A stretch of DNA of 64,000 nucleotides from Marivirga sericea (GCF_900177665.1 NZ_FXAW01000002.1:248001-312000); one strand, 5' to 3'. Numbered from the stretch's first letter, positions 37,043 to 45,917 are shown. Notes: a model not told the origin generated them from the letters alone. Translations and numbers: made by a program.

Positions 37043-38383
37043 TCAGTTAATTACCTTTTGTTTTTTGATAATAGCTACTTTCCGGGATTGTCGAAGAATA
37101 CTTACACCTATCACTCCGGCAAGCACCGAAGCAAATAAAATGGTTAGCTTGGCAATGAAGGTATACTCCTCATTCTGGAAGGCCAACTCCGTGACAAACA
37201 ACGACATGGTAAAACCTATCCCCGCTATCATAGCTACTCCTGAAATATGTGTCCAGGAAATTCCCTGCTGCAGCTCTGCCAGCTTAAGCTTAACTAAAAG
37301 CCAACTGGCTCCTAAAATGCCAGTGAATTTCCCTACTAATAGTCCAAAAGTTATCCCCAGACTTACCGGGTGGCTCAAAATTTCAACTATATCCCCATGG
37401 ATATGAATTCCGGTATTGACCAGGGCAAATATTGGAAGAATGAAAAATCCTACTACGGGTGCCAGATGATGCTCTATCTTTTGCAAAGGAGTTTCCGCAT
37501 CATCTGATTTTTGTTTAATCTCTTCCAAAATTCCAAGTTGTTCTTCTGAGATAAAATTGCCCTTGATAGCTTTGGATTCCAAAAATTTTAAATGAAGTTT
37601 TTGGAGGTTTTTCAGATAATCCACTTCTTTGATTTTGACCTTTCCAGGAATAGTAAAAGCGGTGAGAATACCTGCAATGGTAGGATGGACTCCTGAGAAG
37701 AAAAATGCCAACCATACGCCTCCAATCCCAACAAGAGCATAAAACCAAGCTTTACGAACTCCAACAGAATTAGCGATTATCAATACCATTACAAACAAGA
37801 TACCGTGAAGCAAATCCATATAAGAAATCCCAGCAGTATAGAAAACAGCTATGACGATTACGGCACCAAGATCATCAACTATGGCTAGTGCTACCAAAAA
37901 CACTTTGAGCCCAGCCGGCACACGATTCCCCAACAAAGAAAGTACTCCAATTGCAAATGCAATGTCAGTTGCCATTGGGATACCCCAACCATGTTCTGTT
38001 GGAGAATTTAAATTAAAAATGAGATAAATGAGTGCTGGAACGAGCATGCCCCCAACAGCTGCCCCAATAGGTAAAATAGCTTTCCTAAACGAAGATAATT
38101 TACCTCCGATGATTTCTCTTTTCAACTCCAGGCCTACCTGTAGAAAGAAAATCGCCATTAAGCCATCATTTACCCATAACAATAAAGACTCAGAAATAGA
38201 GAATTGATCAATCCCGATTGATATTTCAGTATGAATAAAATTCTGATATACATCTTGAAAGGGTGAATTAGCCCATATCATAGCTATCAAGACTGCCAAA
38301 AACACTGCAATGCCAGAAGCAGATTGATTATTGAAAAGGTTATTTAGCGTGTCATTAATTTTTGCTATCATAGCAGTCTCCAT
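37043..38383 (-). CDS. nhaA: Na+/H+ antiporter NhaA
   Basis: A 446-residue antiporter. The paired aspartates of the ion site are in LAIVDDLGAVIVIA, and MATDIAFAIGVLSLLG and GLELKREI are NhaA hallmarks. The length exceeds E. coli NhaA (388) because of a loop at about residues 245-305 (KIKEVDYLKNLQKLHLK and onward), also common in Bacteroidota copies. It exchanges Na+ for H+ across the inner membrane. The 120-bp gap before it (38384-38503) may hold an internal promoter, but no element was clear. Confidence 0.94.
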   Translation of the reverse strand: METAMIAKINDTLNNLFNNQSASGIAVFLAVLIAMIWANSPFQDVYQNFIHTEISIGIDQFSISESLLLWVNDGLMAIFFLQVGLELKREIIGGKLSSFRKAILPIGAAVGGMLVPALIYLIFNLNSPTEHGWGIPMATDIAFAIGVLSLLGNRVPAGLKVFLVALAIVDDLGAVIVIAVFYTAGISYMDLLHGILFVMVLIIANSVGVRKAWFYALVGIGGVWLAFFFSGVHPTIAGILTAFTIPGKVKIKEVDYLKNLQKLHLKFLESKAIKGNFISEEQLGILEEIKQKSDDAETPLQKIEHHLAPVVGFFILPIFALVNTGIHIHGDIVEILSHPVSLGITFGLLVGKFTGILGASWLLVKLKLAELQQGISWTHISGVAMIAGIGFTMSLFVTELAFQNEEYTFIAKLTILFASVLAGVIGVSILRQSRKVAIIKKQKVIN

Positions 38384-38503
38384 TCATTGACCTAACAATT
38401 AAAATTATACTTAGTAAGCATAATTTTTGTGACTTTCATCCAGAATAGGTATTCAAATAGTCCTAATCGAATTATGCCAAAATTGAATTTAAGCCAATCC
38501 TTT

Positions 38504-40186
38504 TCAAACCACATATTTATCCCAAAGTCCGTATTTTTCTTTGATTTTTCCTTTGGGAATAGAAAGCATTGTTATAATAAGTCCAGCCACACTGGTGCTA
38601 ATCACCATTGCTAGATTACTATTACCCATGAACCAAGGCAGCACTGCCAGTACTAGACCTAACAATGTGTTAAAATAACGAAAACTTCTGAGCACCTCGG
38701 CCATCGCCACAACCGCAAATACAATTGCAAGTGCCCCACCCAAATGATTTAAATCGGCAAATGGAGTTTCTATCCCAACCCCGAAAACCGTGGGAGAGAC
38801 CATCAACCAAATCCCTAAAACTGTTGATATCGTCAACATCCAGGGGAAGCTCATTCCCCAGATTGAAGATTTAAATACCTTCCAAGGACTGTCATTAAAT
38901 TCTGCCATTTCAGGGGAGCGTTGATCCTTTTCAGTAGAAAGTGCATCACCGCCTTTCCAAAATACTTTCCATAACGAATCCCCTTTTTGTTTTCGTTGCA
39001 CCATATGCTGCCACATGGCAATCACTTCATCAATTTGTAATGGGATCATTGGAAGCATTACAATAGCTGAAAACAGGCATACCGAACACCAAGCCCCTAC
39101 TGAAAGCGGCTGTGAAACGATTAAAAAAATGCTCACAAACCCAAGCGGGATTACCAAAATCCCAAAAAGCGTAACCATCCACGGCATGGTACGCCAACGG
39201 GAGGTTCCACCCATATATCCCATCAGAAATTCCAAAGTGTATGCAAGTGTTCCTAATGCAGCATCCGATATTGGAAAGGAGTGGGACATATCGGAATCTA
39301 AAACGGTCATAGTGCCGTCACCAAAAAAAGGATCCCAGGCATAGTCTATATACCCTAACTGAAAAGCTCCCAAATACCGGGATGCCAGCCACCCGATAAA
39401 TGCCAGGCCAATCATAATAGAGCGCTGTGGCCAGCTTGAAGGGTTATAGCTCCAACCCGTAGGTACGTCACCGCCCATTTTCATAAACATGATCATGTTG
39501 GGCATACCAGGAATAAGAATCGACAAGGCAATAATTAAGGCCCCAACCATAGTGCTGTTATAATAAGCTACGGCTGTTGGTGCCCAGAAAATAAAGGGAG
39601 CCATACTGATCCATATCCCGATAAAACAAAGGATCCAAACGCTATAGGGGCGGTTTGGCTTGAGGGAACGCCATCCAAAAATCACCAGCAATATTCCGCT
39701 GATAATATCGCTCCAGCGCATTGCGGCAATACGATCACTAAGGGAAAGCCACACATCTCTTCCGCCACTAGGCTCGACCACATTCTTTCCATAATCAAAA
39801 GTGAGAGGGGAAGTAATCATCCAAAAACCAAGCAATACGATCGTCCAGTAAACCCAGAGCGTTTGCTTATGGTGGTCTTGGAGCATCGTAAGGCGGTCAT
39901 CAGTAGACATTTTCATACCGCCCATGTCCATGTGTCCATGACCGCCATGCTCTTCCGTATGCATCATAGGACGTGTGATGCCTCTTGAGCCCATACCTTC
40001 CATTTTGTGGCCTGACATTTCGGTTTTTGCTTCGTCCTTTTTCACTAAGGTCATTCCGCATTTCGGGCACTTGCCTGGTTGATCAGTAACGACCTCAGGG
40101 TGCATAGAACAAGTGTATTGTATCTTTTTAGAAGATTTATCCCCATCATCCTGATGGGACATTGAGGAGTGGTCGTGGCTTTTCAT
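38504..40186 (-). CDS. HMBD-SPW-VKOR-like multi-domain membrane protein
   Basis: A 560-residue protein. Residues 22-50 are a heavy-metal-binding domain with YTCSMHPEVV and GKCPKCGMTLV (Cys26, Cys40, Cys43). A Met/His-rich linker (GHGHMDMGGMKM) follows. Residues 110-300 and 470-545 resemble SPW-repeat membrane segments. The central part resembles a vitamin K epoxide reductase (VKOR) with WCSVC (Cys367, Cys370) as the redox pair. A copper-linked disulfide-forming or quinone-coupled redox role is inferred. It lies 38 bp after the epimerase gene. Confidence 0.8.
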   Translation of the reverse strand: MKSHDHSSMSHQDDGDKSSKKIQYTCSMHPEVVTDQPGKCPKCGMTLVKKDEAKTEMSGHKMEGMGSRGITRPMMHTEEHGGHGHMDMGGMKMSTDDRLTMLQDHHKQTLWVYWTIVLLGFWMITSPLTFDYGKNVVEPSGGRDVWLSLSDRIAAMRWSDIISGILLVIFGWRSLKPNRPYSVWILCFIGIWISMAPFIFWAPTAVAYYNSTMVGALIIALSILIPGMPNMIMFMKMGGDVPTGWSYNPSSWPQRSIMIGLAFIGWLASRYLGAFQLGYIDYAWDPFFGDGTMTVLDSDMSHSFPISDAALGTLAYTLEFLMGYMGGTSRWRTMPWMVTLFGILVIPLGFVSIFLIVSQPLSVGAWCSVCLFSAIVMLPMIPLQIDEVIAMWQHMVQRKQKGDSLWKVFWKGGDALSTEKDQRSPEMAEFNDSPWKVFKSSIWGMSFPWMLTISTVLGIWLMVSPTVFGVGIETPFADLNHLGGALAIVFAVVAMAEVLRSFRYFNTLLGLVLAVLPWFMGNSNLAMVISTSVAGLIITMLSIPKGKIKEKYGLWDKYVV

Positions 40187-40224
40187 ACTATGACATAATT
40201 AAGTGTTTGGGAATCTATTTATAG

Positions 40225-41265
40225 CTACTTTTTCAGGTTATTCTCTTGATAAAATTTCTTGGGATTAGCCTTTAAGTTTTCAATCATCTTGGGCAATGTC
40301 TCTCGTAAACCGTGTTTAGGCTTCCAACCCAGAATCATTTTAGCTCTGGAACTGTCCATTTCAAAATGATCATTAGCAAGATCGATCATCCAAGGTTTAA
40401 TAAAAGCTTTGCCAAATAAGTTCTGCATAAATGCCCCCATTTTGGCAAACCACTTTGGAATAGCGATGATGGGCATTTTTTCACCATGGATTTCTGTACT
40501 GATGATGTCTTGCAACTCCTTGTACGATAAAGTTTCTTCATCTCCAATATTGATAATTGTTTCTGACGGGAGTTCTTTCCTTTGGTCTACGGCCAAAGCT
40601 ATTGCATCGATGACATCATCTCTGTGTACATAGGTGCTGCCATGGGCTGTATTGGCCGGATAGAGTCGTGCTGCAATTTGTTTTTCGTAAATACGCTGAA
40701 CTTGATTGGTGATAGGTATTGAACTACCATCTTCGCTGTATACGCCTGCTATGCGCATCATCACTACAGGAATTTCGCCTCGTTTTTCATGCATTACTTT
40801 TTCGGTCGTTACTTTCGATTTTGGATAATCCCATTTAGGTTCCAATGGTGAATCTTCTGTAATGAGCACCCCCGGAGACGAAGGTTTGTAAACCAGCATG
40901 CTACTTGAGAAAATGAATTGCTCCACTTCAAAATCCTGTAGGAATTTTAACAGTCGTTCTGTGCCTTTGACGGTCACTTTATCGTACAGATCGGAGGGTT
41001 CCCCTAAAAAATCATAATAGGCGGCAAGGTGCACTACCGCAGCTATTTTGTTGCCATAGGCATAGCGAACTCTTTTGAAAGCAAAATCCATTCGATCATC
41101 GCTCGTAAGATCCACACATACACATTCAGCTTCTATAGGCGGAAAAGGATAGCCATCTTGGTCAAATCCAACTACGTGGTATTTTTCAGCCAGCTTATGA
41201 ATCAAGGTCGACCCTATCATTCCACTGCTTCCTGTCACAATTACTACTTCGGTTTTGTTTTTCAT
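40225..41265 (-). CDS. NAD-dependent epimerase/dehydratase (extended SDR)
   Basis: A 346-residue cytoplasmic enzyme. It has TGSSGMIGSTL (GxxGxxG) at residues 12-22 for NAD(P), LAAYYDF near 98, and a catalytic Tyr-Lys pair in WDYPKSK. The extended SDR class includes sugar epimerases, 3-beta-HSD-like and reductase enzymes; the substrate is not evident. It lies between the AlbA_2-domain gene (14-bp gap) and the VKOR-like gene. Confidence 0.88.
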   Translation of the reverse strand: MKNKTEVVIVTGSSGMIGSTLIHKLAEKYHVVGFDQDGYPFPPIEAECVCVDLTSDDRMDFAFKRVRYAYGNKIAAVVHLAAYYDFLGEPSDLYDKVTVKGTERLLKFLQDFEVEQFIFSSSMLVYKPSSPGVLITEDSPLEPKWDYPKSKVTTEKVMHEKRGEIPVVMMRIAGVYSEDGSSIPITNQVQRIYEKQIAARLYPANTAHGSTYVHRDDVIDAIALAVDQRKELPSETIINIGDEETLSYKELQDIISTEIHGEKMPIIAIPKWFAKMGAFMQNLFGKAFIKPWMIDLANDHFEMDSSRAKMILGWKPKHGLRETLPKMIENLKANPKKFYQENNLKK

Positions 41266-41279
41266 TTTGCTTGATTTTT

Positions 41280-42077
41280 TTATTTTCTCATTTCCAGATA
41301 TTCAACTGTTTCTTTTACTGTAAGGGGGCATGTAGCATTTCCGTTACGGGTAAAAAACACCGTGTTTTCTCCTTTCGACAAATAAGCTGGTTCAGGAGAG
41401 TTTTCTATATCTACAACACATACTTTCTCTCCTTGTATTTGATGAAAAGACACATGGTTTTTAAATGAATATTGCTGACCAATATTATTGGCTATGATCT
41501 CAAAAATCTTTCTCTCATAGCCATCTGTATTTTTATGTCGCAAGGTTTTAAAATCACTTTCTAACCCTAATATTTCACCTGTGTCATCCACACCTATGAT
41601 AAGCTTTCCTCCCCTTGAATTCATGAAGCCTACTATAGTTTTTGCAATGACAAGCTCCAAGTCGCGGCTGGGTGTTTTCTTATTATAATCATAGCGAATG
41701 GAAGACTTAAATTCCACCCGCTCGTTTTCTCCCATTTCTATGATTTTATTGATGTCGCGCTGAAGAAGTCGCTCCTGCTTATCAATCAAAAGCCTCTTTT
41801 CTCTAATTTTTCGCCAGAGCATACCATATCCTCCACCGAGTATTGTTCCGAAAACAGTAAGGGTCGTATTCATACCCATCATGCGAAATGAAAATGATTG
41901 CCAGAGTTGATCTTTTAGTACATCTCCAATTAAAGAAAATGAGAAGGGTTGATGACTAAATTCGAATCCATAAAGTACCATCGTAAGTGGGTGAACCAGA
42001 AAATAGAACAAAGCTGCTCCTATGAGCGCATGAATTAAAATTATACTGAAGTCATTCCTCACATTTTTAATTTCCAC
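41280..42077 (-). CDS. Membrane-anchored AlbA_2/Schlafen-type protein
   Basis: A 265-residue protein. Two hydrophobic helices (about residues 10-32 and 65-86) and a charged helix (RREKRLLIDKQERLLQRDINKI region) precede an AlbA_2 (Schlafen-like, PF04326) domain from residue 115: ENERVEFKSSIRYD, KTIVGFMNSRGGKLIIGVDDTG, and VFFTRNGNATCPL. Soluble AlbA_2 proteins are often regulators or nucleases; the membrane anchor suggests a tethered sensor or effector. The link to copper stress is only positional. Confidence 0.75.
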   Translation of the reverse strand: MEIKNVRNDFSIILIHALIGAALFYFLVHPLTMVLYGFEFSHQPFSFSLIGDVLKDQLWQSFSFRMMGMNTTLTVFGTILGGGYGMLWRKIREKRLLIDKQERLLQRDINKIIEMGENERVEFKSSIRYDYNKKTPSRDLELVIAKTIVGFMNSRGGKLIIGVDDTGEILGLESDFKTLRHKNTDGYERKIFEIIANNIGQQYSFKNHVSFHQIQGEKVCVVDIENSPEPAYLSKGENTVFFTRNGNATCPLTVKETVEYLEMRK

Positions 42078-42098
42078 CTCTATCTATCACTTTTATAT

Positions 42099-42386
42099 TT
42101 ATTTATTTCGATAACCTTTATTGAAGGAAGCGTTGTAAACAGAAGCTATCAAAGCCCCAAACAGCCACCCGAGTATAAACATTTCCACCAGTCCGATCAA
42201 TGCTTCTGTCCAAGGGACGTCCATTCTGATCAGCGAAGTTGTGTCTAGCCCGTGTAGCAAACTGTTAAAAAACAGAATGGTGCCTTCACGGCCTACGGTG
42301 GACATGAGTATAATGCAGCCCAAGTAGAATACCACACCTGCTACTCCCCATGATAATGCGAATTTCTTAATGTTGATGTGTTGCAT
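42099..42386 (-). CDS. DUF5676-like small membrane protein
   Basis: A 95-residue protein (ATG at 42386, MQHINIKKFALSWGVAGVV) with two transmembrane helices at about 10-30 and 65-85. The pattern MNIKKFxLxWG near the start and GLVEMFILGWLFGALIASVYN near the end resembles DUF5676 proteins that occur beside copper genes. The family has no known activity. Its start lies within the last 20 bp of the upstream gene, which indicates coupled translation. Confidence 0.6.
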   Translation of the reverse strand: MQHINIKKFALSWGVAGVVFYLGCIILMSTVGREGTILFFNSLLHGLDTTSLIRMDVPWTEALIGLVEMFILGWLFGALIASVYNASFNKGYRNK

Positions 42387-42606
42387 GATCCTTTTCGTTT
42401 TTTGATTGTTTTTCTTCTCTATTGTTGTGCCCAGTATGTCCTCCATGTCCTCCATGCCTACCCATCATAAAGAGGTGAGCTACGAAAAATATGATGATGA
42501 ATATAAAAAGTGAATTGGATCCGTTGAACCCAAAAACGGGTAGCAGGAATAGTAAAAGGAATATCCCCAGACATCCTATTAACATCCATAGCATGTGATT
42601 TTTCAT
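42367..42606 (-). CDS. Small DUF2933-like membrane protein with His-rich tail
   Basis: A 79-residue protein with two hydrophobic helices (residues 4-24 and 32-48), then a Gly/His-rich cytoplasmic or periplasmic tail (GRHGGHGGHTGHNNREE...HATHQH). The start MKNHMLWMLIGCLGIF resembles DUF2933 family proteins, frequent in copper-resistance loci. Metal binding by the tail is plausible. It overlaps the next gene by 20 bp and starts 12 bp after the Met-rich lipoprotein. Confidence 0.6.
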   Translation of the reverse strand: MKNHMLWMLIGCLGIFLLLFLLPVFGFNGSNSLFIFIIIFFVAHLFMMGRHGGHGGHTGHNNREEKQSKNEKDHATHQH

Positions 42607-42618
42607 AGTTTTGGTGTT

Positions 42619-43095
42619 TTAGTGATGGCCAGTGTGTTTTTCTGCCCCAATCTTTTCTTTGTTCTTCATCATTGTTTCTTTATCCATCATGCCTTCTTTA
42701 TGCATCATTTCCATCATCTGTCCCATCATGTTGGGTTTATCTTTCATCATGGTCATCATGTGGGTGCACATGGACGAATCCGCCTCAGCGATGTTCATCA
42801 TTTTGTTCATCATATCAGGCTTATCTTTCATCAAAGCCATCATTTGGTCATTGTCTGACATCATCATACCCATCATCTGCTCATTGCCTTTCATCATCAT
42901 TTGGGTATGATCATCTTCCATCATTTTGGTCATCAATTGTTCAGCTAATTCATGATCTGAAATGATGGTATTAAATATCTCATTTCGGGTATCGTCATTT
43001 TCTAACATTGTGCTTACATCCTTCTGTTGCTGGCAGGCAGATAATGCTGCAATCAATAAAGTGAGTGTTACCACTGTTTTCAAAGTATTTTTCAT
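42619..43095 (-). CDS. Methionine-rich copper-binding-type lipoprotein
   Basis: A 158-residue lipoprotein (lipobox ending ALSAC21). About 35 of its residues are Met, mainly in MM pairs, with a repeated KDKPxMMxxMM unit near residues 90 and 120 and a His-rich end (KHTGHH). Met clusters of this type bind Cu(I) in periplasmic proteins such as PcoE/CopC-like carriers, so a copper buffer role is inferred. No catalytic residue is seen. It starts 4 bp after the universal stress protein. Confidence 0.7.
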   Translation of the reverse strand: MKNTLKTVVTLTLLIAALSACQQQKDVSTMLENDDTRNEIFNTIISDHELAEQLMTKMMEDDHTQMMMKGNEQMMGMMMSDNDQMMALMKDKPDMMNKMMNIAEADSSMCTHMMTMMKDKPNMMGQMMEMMHKEGMMDKETMMKNKEKIGAEKHTGHH

Positions 43096-43099
43096 ATCG

Positions 43100-43945
43100 T
43101 TATCTTTTAAGGTTAATACTTAGTATAGGTATATCGGCATGGTTTGCCAGGTTTTCGGTAATGCTCTTTCCTATCAGGTTAAAGAAGCCGGATCTCCCAT
43201 GTGTAGTTAATCCAATAAGGTCAGCATTTACAGATTCGGAAAACTTCAGAATGCCGCGTTCTTCATTTAGCGAATTGTAGATGTTGGTGGTGCAGGTTCC
43301 TCCTCGAGGACAGGTTTCGTGAAAAGCATGCATTTTCTCAAGGCTCCTGTCCGTCTCCTCAAATGAAAATGGGACATTGACATAAAGAAGATGCATATTG
43401 GATTCGTTGAGATCAGCGAACTTCACCACCGTTTTGAAGGGTTCTTTGACATCTTCTTCAAAATTGGATGCAAAAACCACATTTTTAACGGGCCACTTAG
43501 ACTTTTCTTTGATGATCAACACGGGTACAGTAGCATCTCTGAGGACCTTTTGCGCATTGGATCCGATAAACATTTCTTTTGCACCCGATGCACCATGTGA
43601 ACCCATTACTACAAAATCATGGTTATGATGTGGAATATGCTTCAGTATTTCTTCTCTTCCAACATCAAATACCAGAAACTGTTGTGCCTTCAGGCCCTTT
43701 GTTTCTGCTTTTTTTACTAATTTATTAAGCTCGTTTTTGGCATGCCCTATCTCTTTTAGGGTTTCGGGAAACCGTACTTCCTTCTCTTTATCTAGTTTGA
43801 CCCAAGGCACGGGCGTTATCTTTAAATGCAAAAAATGAATTTCCGCACCTGATTTTTCTGCTATAGCTATGGCTATATCAGCCGCCCGGTTAGCAGTTGA
43901 GGAAAAGTCGGTAGGTACTAAAATATTTTTCATAGATATATTCAA
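43100..43945 (-). CDS. Tandem universal stress protein
   Basis: A 281-residue protein with two Usp domains in tandem (about residues 1-145 and 150-281). The ATP-binding motif G-x2-G-x9-G appears as GSHGASGAKEMFIGSNAQ in the first and, in the second, as THGRSGFFNLIGKS. The ATG four codons later (MKNILVPTDFS) is an equally good start. Usp proteins are induced by starvation, hypoxia and redox stress. It lies 74 bp after the PII gene and 4 bp before the Met-rich lipoprotein. Confidence 0.9.
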   Translation of the reverse strand: MNISMKNILVPTDFSSTANRAADIAIAIAEKSGAEIHFLHLKITPVPWVKLDKEKEVRFPETLKEIGHAKNELNKLVKKAETKGLKAQQFLVFDVGREEILKHIPHHNHDFVVMGSHGASGAKEMFIGSNAQKVLRDATVPVLIIKEKSKWPVKNVVFASNFEEDVKEPFKTVVKFADLNESNMHLLYVNVPFSFEETDRSLEKMHAFHETCPRGGTCTTNIYNSLNEERGILKFSESVNADLIGLTTHGRSGFFNLIGKSITENLANHADIPILSINLKR

Positions 43946-44019
43946 ATTTTATCGACTACTTTGCTTAAGGTGATCCCTTAAAAGAAACCCAAAAAATTTC
44001 TTTAAATATCACTGTAGGA

Positions 44020-44361
44020 TCAATCCTTGTTATGTAAGTCGGGTTTTAAAGTTTTTACTTTGACCATATCACTAACCTCTGTGATATAAATAATGCCGTC
44101 CCCTGAGTGGGCTGTTTTTCCATTTTGATGTATAATCTGTAGTGCTGTCTTCACTTCCTTATCAGGTAAAACAACTTCCAGTTTTGCTATTTTAGCATGT
44201 GAAAATGGGTGCCGCAAAGACGGAAAATCCTTCCGTTCATCCGTGTAGTGCCCAGTTCCCTCTCCTTCAAAGACGGTTAGGCAACAAATTCCTTCTTCAC
44301 GCAAATGATTTACAATATCAGGTAATCGATTCGGCCTGACGAAAGCTTTAATTTCCTTCAT
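44020..44361 (-). CDS. P-II-family signal protein
   Basis: A 113-residue PII-fold protein: KEIKAFVRPNRLPDIVNHL at the start, a T-loop region (EGEGTGHYTDERKDFP) unlike that of canonical GlnB, FSHAKIAKLEVVLPDK, and HSGDGIIYITEVSD, the C-loop area that binds ATP/ADP. The divergent T-loop argues for a partner other than nitrogen enzymes, as in PII-like proteins beside metal-efflux genes. It overlaps the SHOCT gene by 4 bp, and a Usp gene follows. Confidence 0.85.
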   Translation of the reverse strand: MKEIKAFVRPNRLPDIVNHLREEGICCLTVFEGEGTGHYTDERKDFPSLRHPFSHAKIAKLEVVLPDKEVKTALQIIHQNGKTAHSGDGIIYITEVSDMVKVKTLKPDLHNKD

Positions 44362-44570
44362 TTTAACAAGGTCTTTTTTATATCTTCATATTCTTCTTTG
44401 CTGATCTCTCCTTTAGCGTATCTCTTTTTCAAAAGATCCAATGGAGTTTCCTTTTTCGTCTTTTGTCCGGGGATATCCCAAGGCGTGGCAAAAATCCAAA
44501 TCATAAAAATCACCCAAATCACCCACCAGATGATGTGCATGCCGCCATAATGTCCTTCAAACCAATGCAT
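44358..44570 (-). CDS. SHOCT-domain small membrane protein
   Basis: A 70-residue protein: residues 12-30 form one transmembrane helix (IIWWVIWVIFMIWIFA), and residues 42-70 form a SHOCT motif (PLDLLKKRYAKGEISKEEYED). SHOCT motifs are short oligomerisation segments of unknown precise role. It is the first gene of the long unit ending at 32989; the shared promoter motif lies 103 bp upstream. A second SHOCT protein is at 56071-56274. Confidence 0.75.
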   Translation of the reverse strand: MHWFEGHYGGMHIIWWVIWVIFMIWIFATPWDIPGQKTKKETPLDLLKKRYAKGEISKEEYEDIKKTLLK

Positions 44571-44639
44571 AATATCTATTTTTAAATTTTACTAACTTTT
44601 AAAATTCCAGTATCAAGCCACTACAGACTCGCACTTACT

Positions 44640-44699
44640 CAAATTTAGCATATTGTCCCGCACTGTATTTTTGATATCTTGTCTTTGATGTATGATATT
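44640..44699 (-). promoter_or_regulatory. Shared promoter motif upstream of SHOCT-PII-Usp unit (copy 3)
   Basis: Plus-strand 44673-44699 reads ATCT, TGT, then CTTTGATGTATGATATT. On the minus strand, 25 bp away, TAAATTTG at 44640-44647 is a perfect TAnnTTTG -7 element. The start codon at 44570 is 103 bp from the motif, longer than the 55-59 bp of the other copies. No -33 TTTG was seen between them. Confidence 0.75.
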
Positions 44700-44739
44700 T
44701 TGCAAACATCAGTCGATTTATTTTTATTCAGCTTCTATT

Positions 44740-44967
44740 TTACGCTGATGCGTTTGAAATATCTTCTTTAATGGTGTAATGTCCTGCTTTTTTTAGCTCG
44801 GCTTGTAATTCCTCAAGAGTAATGGGTTTGTTGAGGGTAATAACTGCACCCGGTGGACGCAATTGTATTTCCACATTTGAAACATCGGGGACTTGAAGCA
44901 ATGCCTTCTTTACACTGTTCACGCAACCGCCACAACTCATTCCTTGTAATTCATATCTCTTTTTCAT
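44740..44967 (-). CDS. HMA-domain metal-binding protein
   Basis: A 75-residue single HMA domain with GMSCGGCVNSVKKAL, Cys-Gly-Gly-Cys at residues 12-15. The rest keeps the ferredoxin-like pattern (VSNVEIQLRPPGAVITL, LEELQAELKKAGHYTI). It should bind Cu(I) or another soft metal in the cytoplasm. It follows the SDR pseudogene by about 98 bp, so it may have its own promoter. Downstream comes the shared motif of the next unit. Confidence 0.85.
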   Translation of the reverse strand: MKKRYELQGMSCGGCVNSVKKALLQVPDVSNVEIQLRPPGAVITLNKPITLEELQAELKKAGHYTIKEDISNASA

Positions 44968-45065
44968 GCTATTTGATTTTAGATTTTACTGTTTTTATTA
45001 TTGCCTTTTTTGCCTTTACTACTGAATCTCTTTTCTGCGTGTTTTTCTGATTTTCTAGCGCTACT

Positions 45066-45815
45066 TTATGCAAATACCCCTCCATCTAATCCCAATTGAG
45101 TGCCGTTGCAATACCTCGAATCGGCAGATGCTAGATAGATGAAAGCTTTCGCCACTTCTTCTGGAGTGCACAGGCGTTTCATAGGTGTAGCGTCTACCCA
45201 TTGTTTGCGTATTTTCTCAGGGGCTGCACTGAGCAAGGGTGTTTCAACATAATAGGATCACAGCGCATTTGCGCGAATATTCTGAGTCGCATATTGAATG
45301 GCTATATTTTTTGTAGTGCCAAGCACACCATGTTTTGCAGCAGTATAGGGTACCAATCCAGGTTCTGCTTTTAGGCCACCTAAAGAAGACATATTGACAA
45401 TTACTCCTCCTCCTTGTTTAAGGAATTGCTGCAGTTCATATTTTAGACAGTAGAATTGCCCTGTGAGGTTCACACTGATTATTTTATCCCAAACATCTTC
45501 TGGCATATCATGAATGCCGGAATAAGGGCTTCCAATACCTGCGTTATTAAAAGCTATATCAAGCCTTCCACATTTTTCAACCGTTAAATTAATAGCCTTC
45601 TTTACACTATTAACATCTGATACATCAATGGGTACGAAAAAGCATTTAGCACCCAATGCCCTAATTTCATTTAAGGTTTGTTCATGATCATTTCCAGGAA
45701 GATCTGCCACAACTACTGTGGCGCCTTCCCTTGCGGCTTCTAGTCCGGTGGCTTTTCCAATTCCAGAATTGGCTTCATTAAATAAACTTTCTGCTAATAT
45801 TTTTAGGTCATACAA
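45066..45815 (-). pseudogene. Short-chain dehydrogenase/reductase, in-frame stop and damaged N-terminus
   Basis: One frame reads through a TGA at 45258-45260. Before it stands ...NIRANAL, after it SYYVETPLLSAAPEKIRK and onward to GLDGGVFA-stop at 45066; intact relatives have NALCPGYVETP here, so a Cys codon probably became TGA. The cofactor motif is also damaged: relatives have TGANSGIG, here FNEANSGIG with the first Gly lost. The catalytic YTAAKHG and NNAGIGSP are kept. It was a classical NAD(P) SDR of about 250 residues. It lies 102 bp after a cytochrome gene. Confidence 0.85.
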
Positions 45816-45917
45816 TTTTATGTCTAAAGAAAAGAAAGCCTTTTCAATCGGAATTTTACAAGCAAAAATTTTAAAGTCTGATTTTGATTTGTTCTTCCAG
45901 TGGTTTAATTATTCTTA

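Noticed and set aside
38384-38503. Small plus-strand gene in and beyond the nhaA upstream gap
   Set aside because: The frame is short, runs into the opposite-strand gene and has no recognisable sequence.
42595-42965. Overlapping plus-strand frames with many Ser, His and Ile
   Set aside because: Mirror of the Met-rich lipoprotein at 42619-43095, which has a lipobox and operon context.
42619-43095. Short MM-coding DNA repeats considered as a tandem or CRISPR-like array
   Set aside because: Repeats are codon-level (ATGATG) within a coding frame, with no regular repeat-spacer structure.
45258-45260. Selenocysteine or other recoding at the in-frame TGA of the SDR
   Set aside because: No hairpin typical of recoding was evident, and the cofactor motif is damaged too, so decay is simpler.
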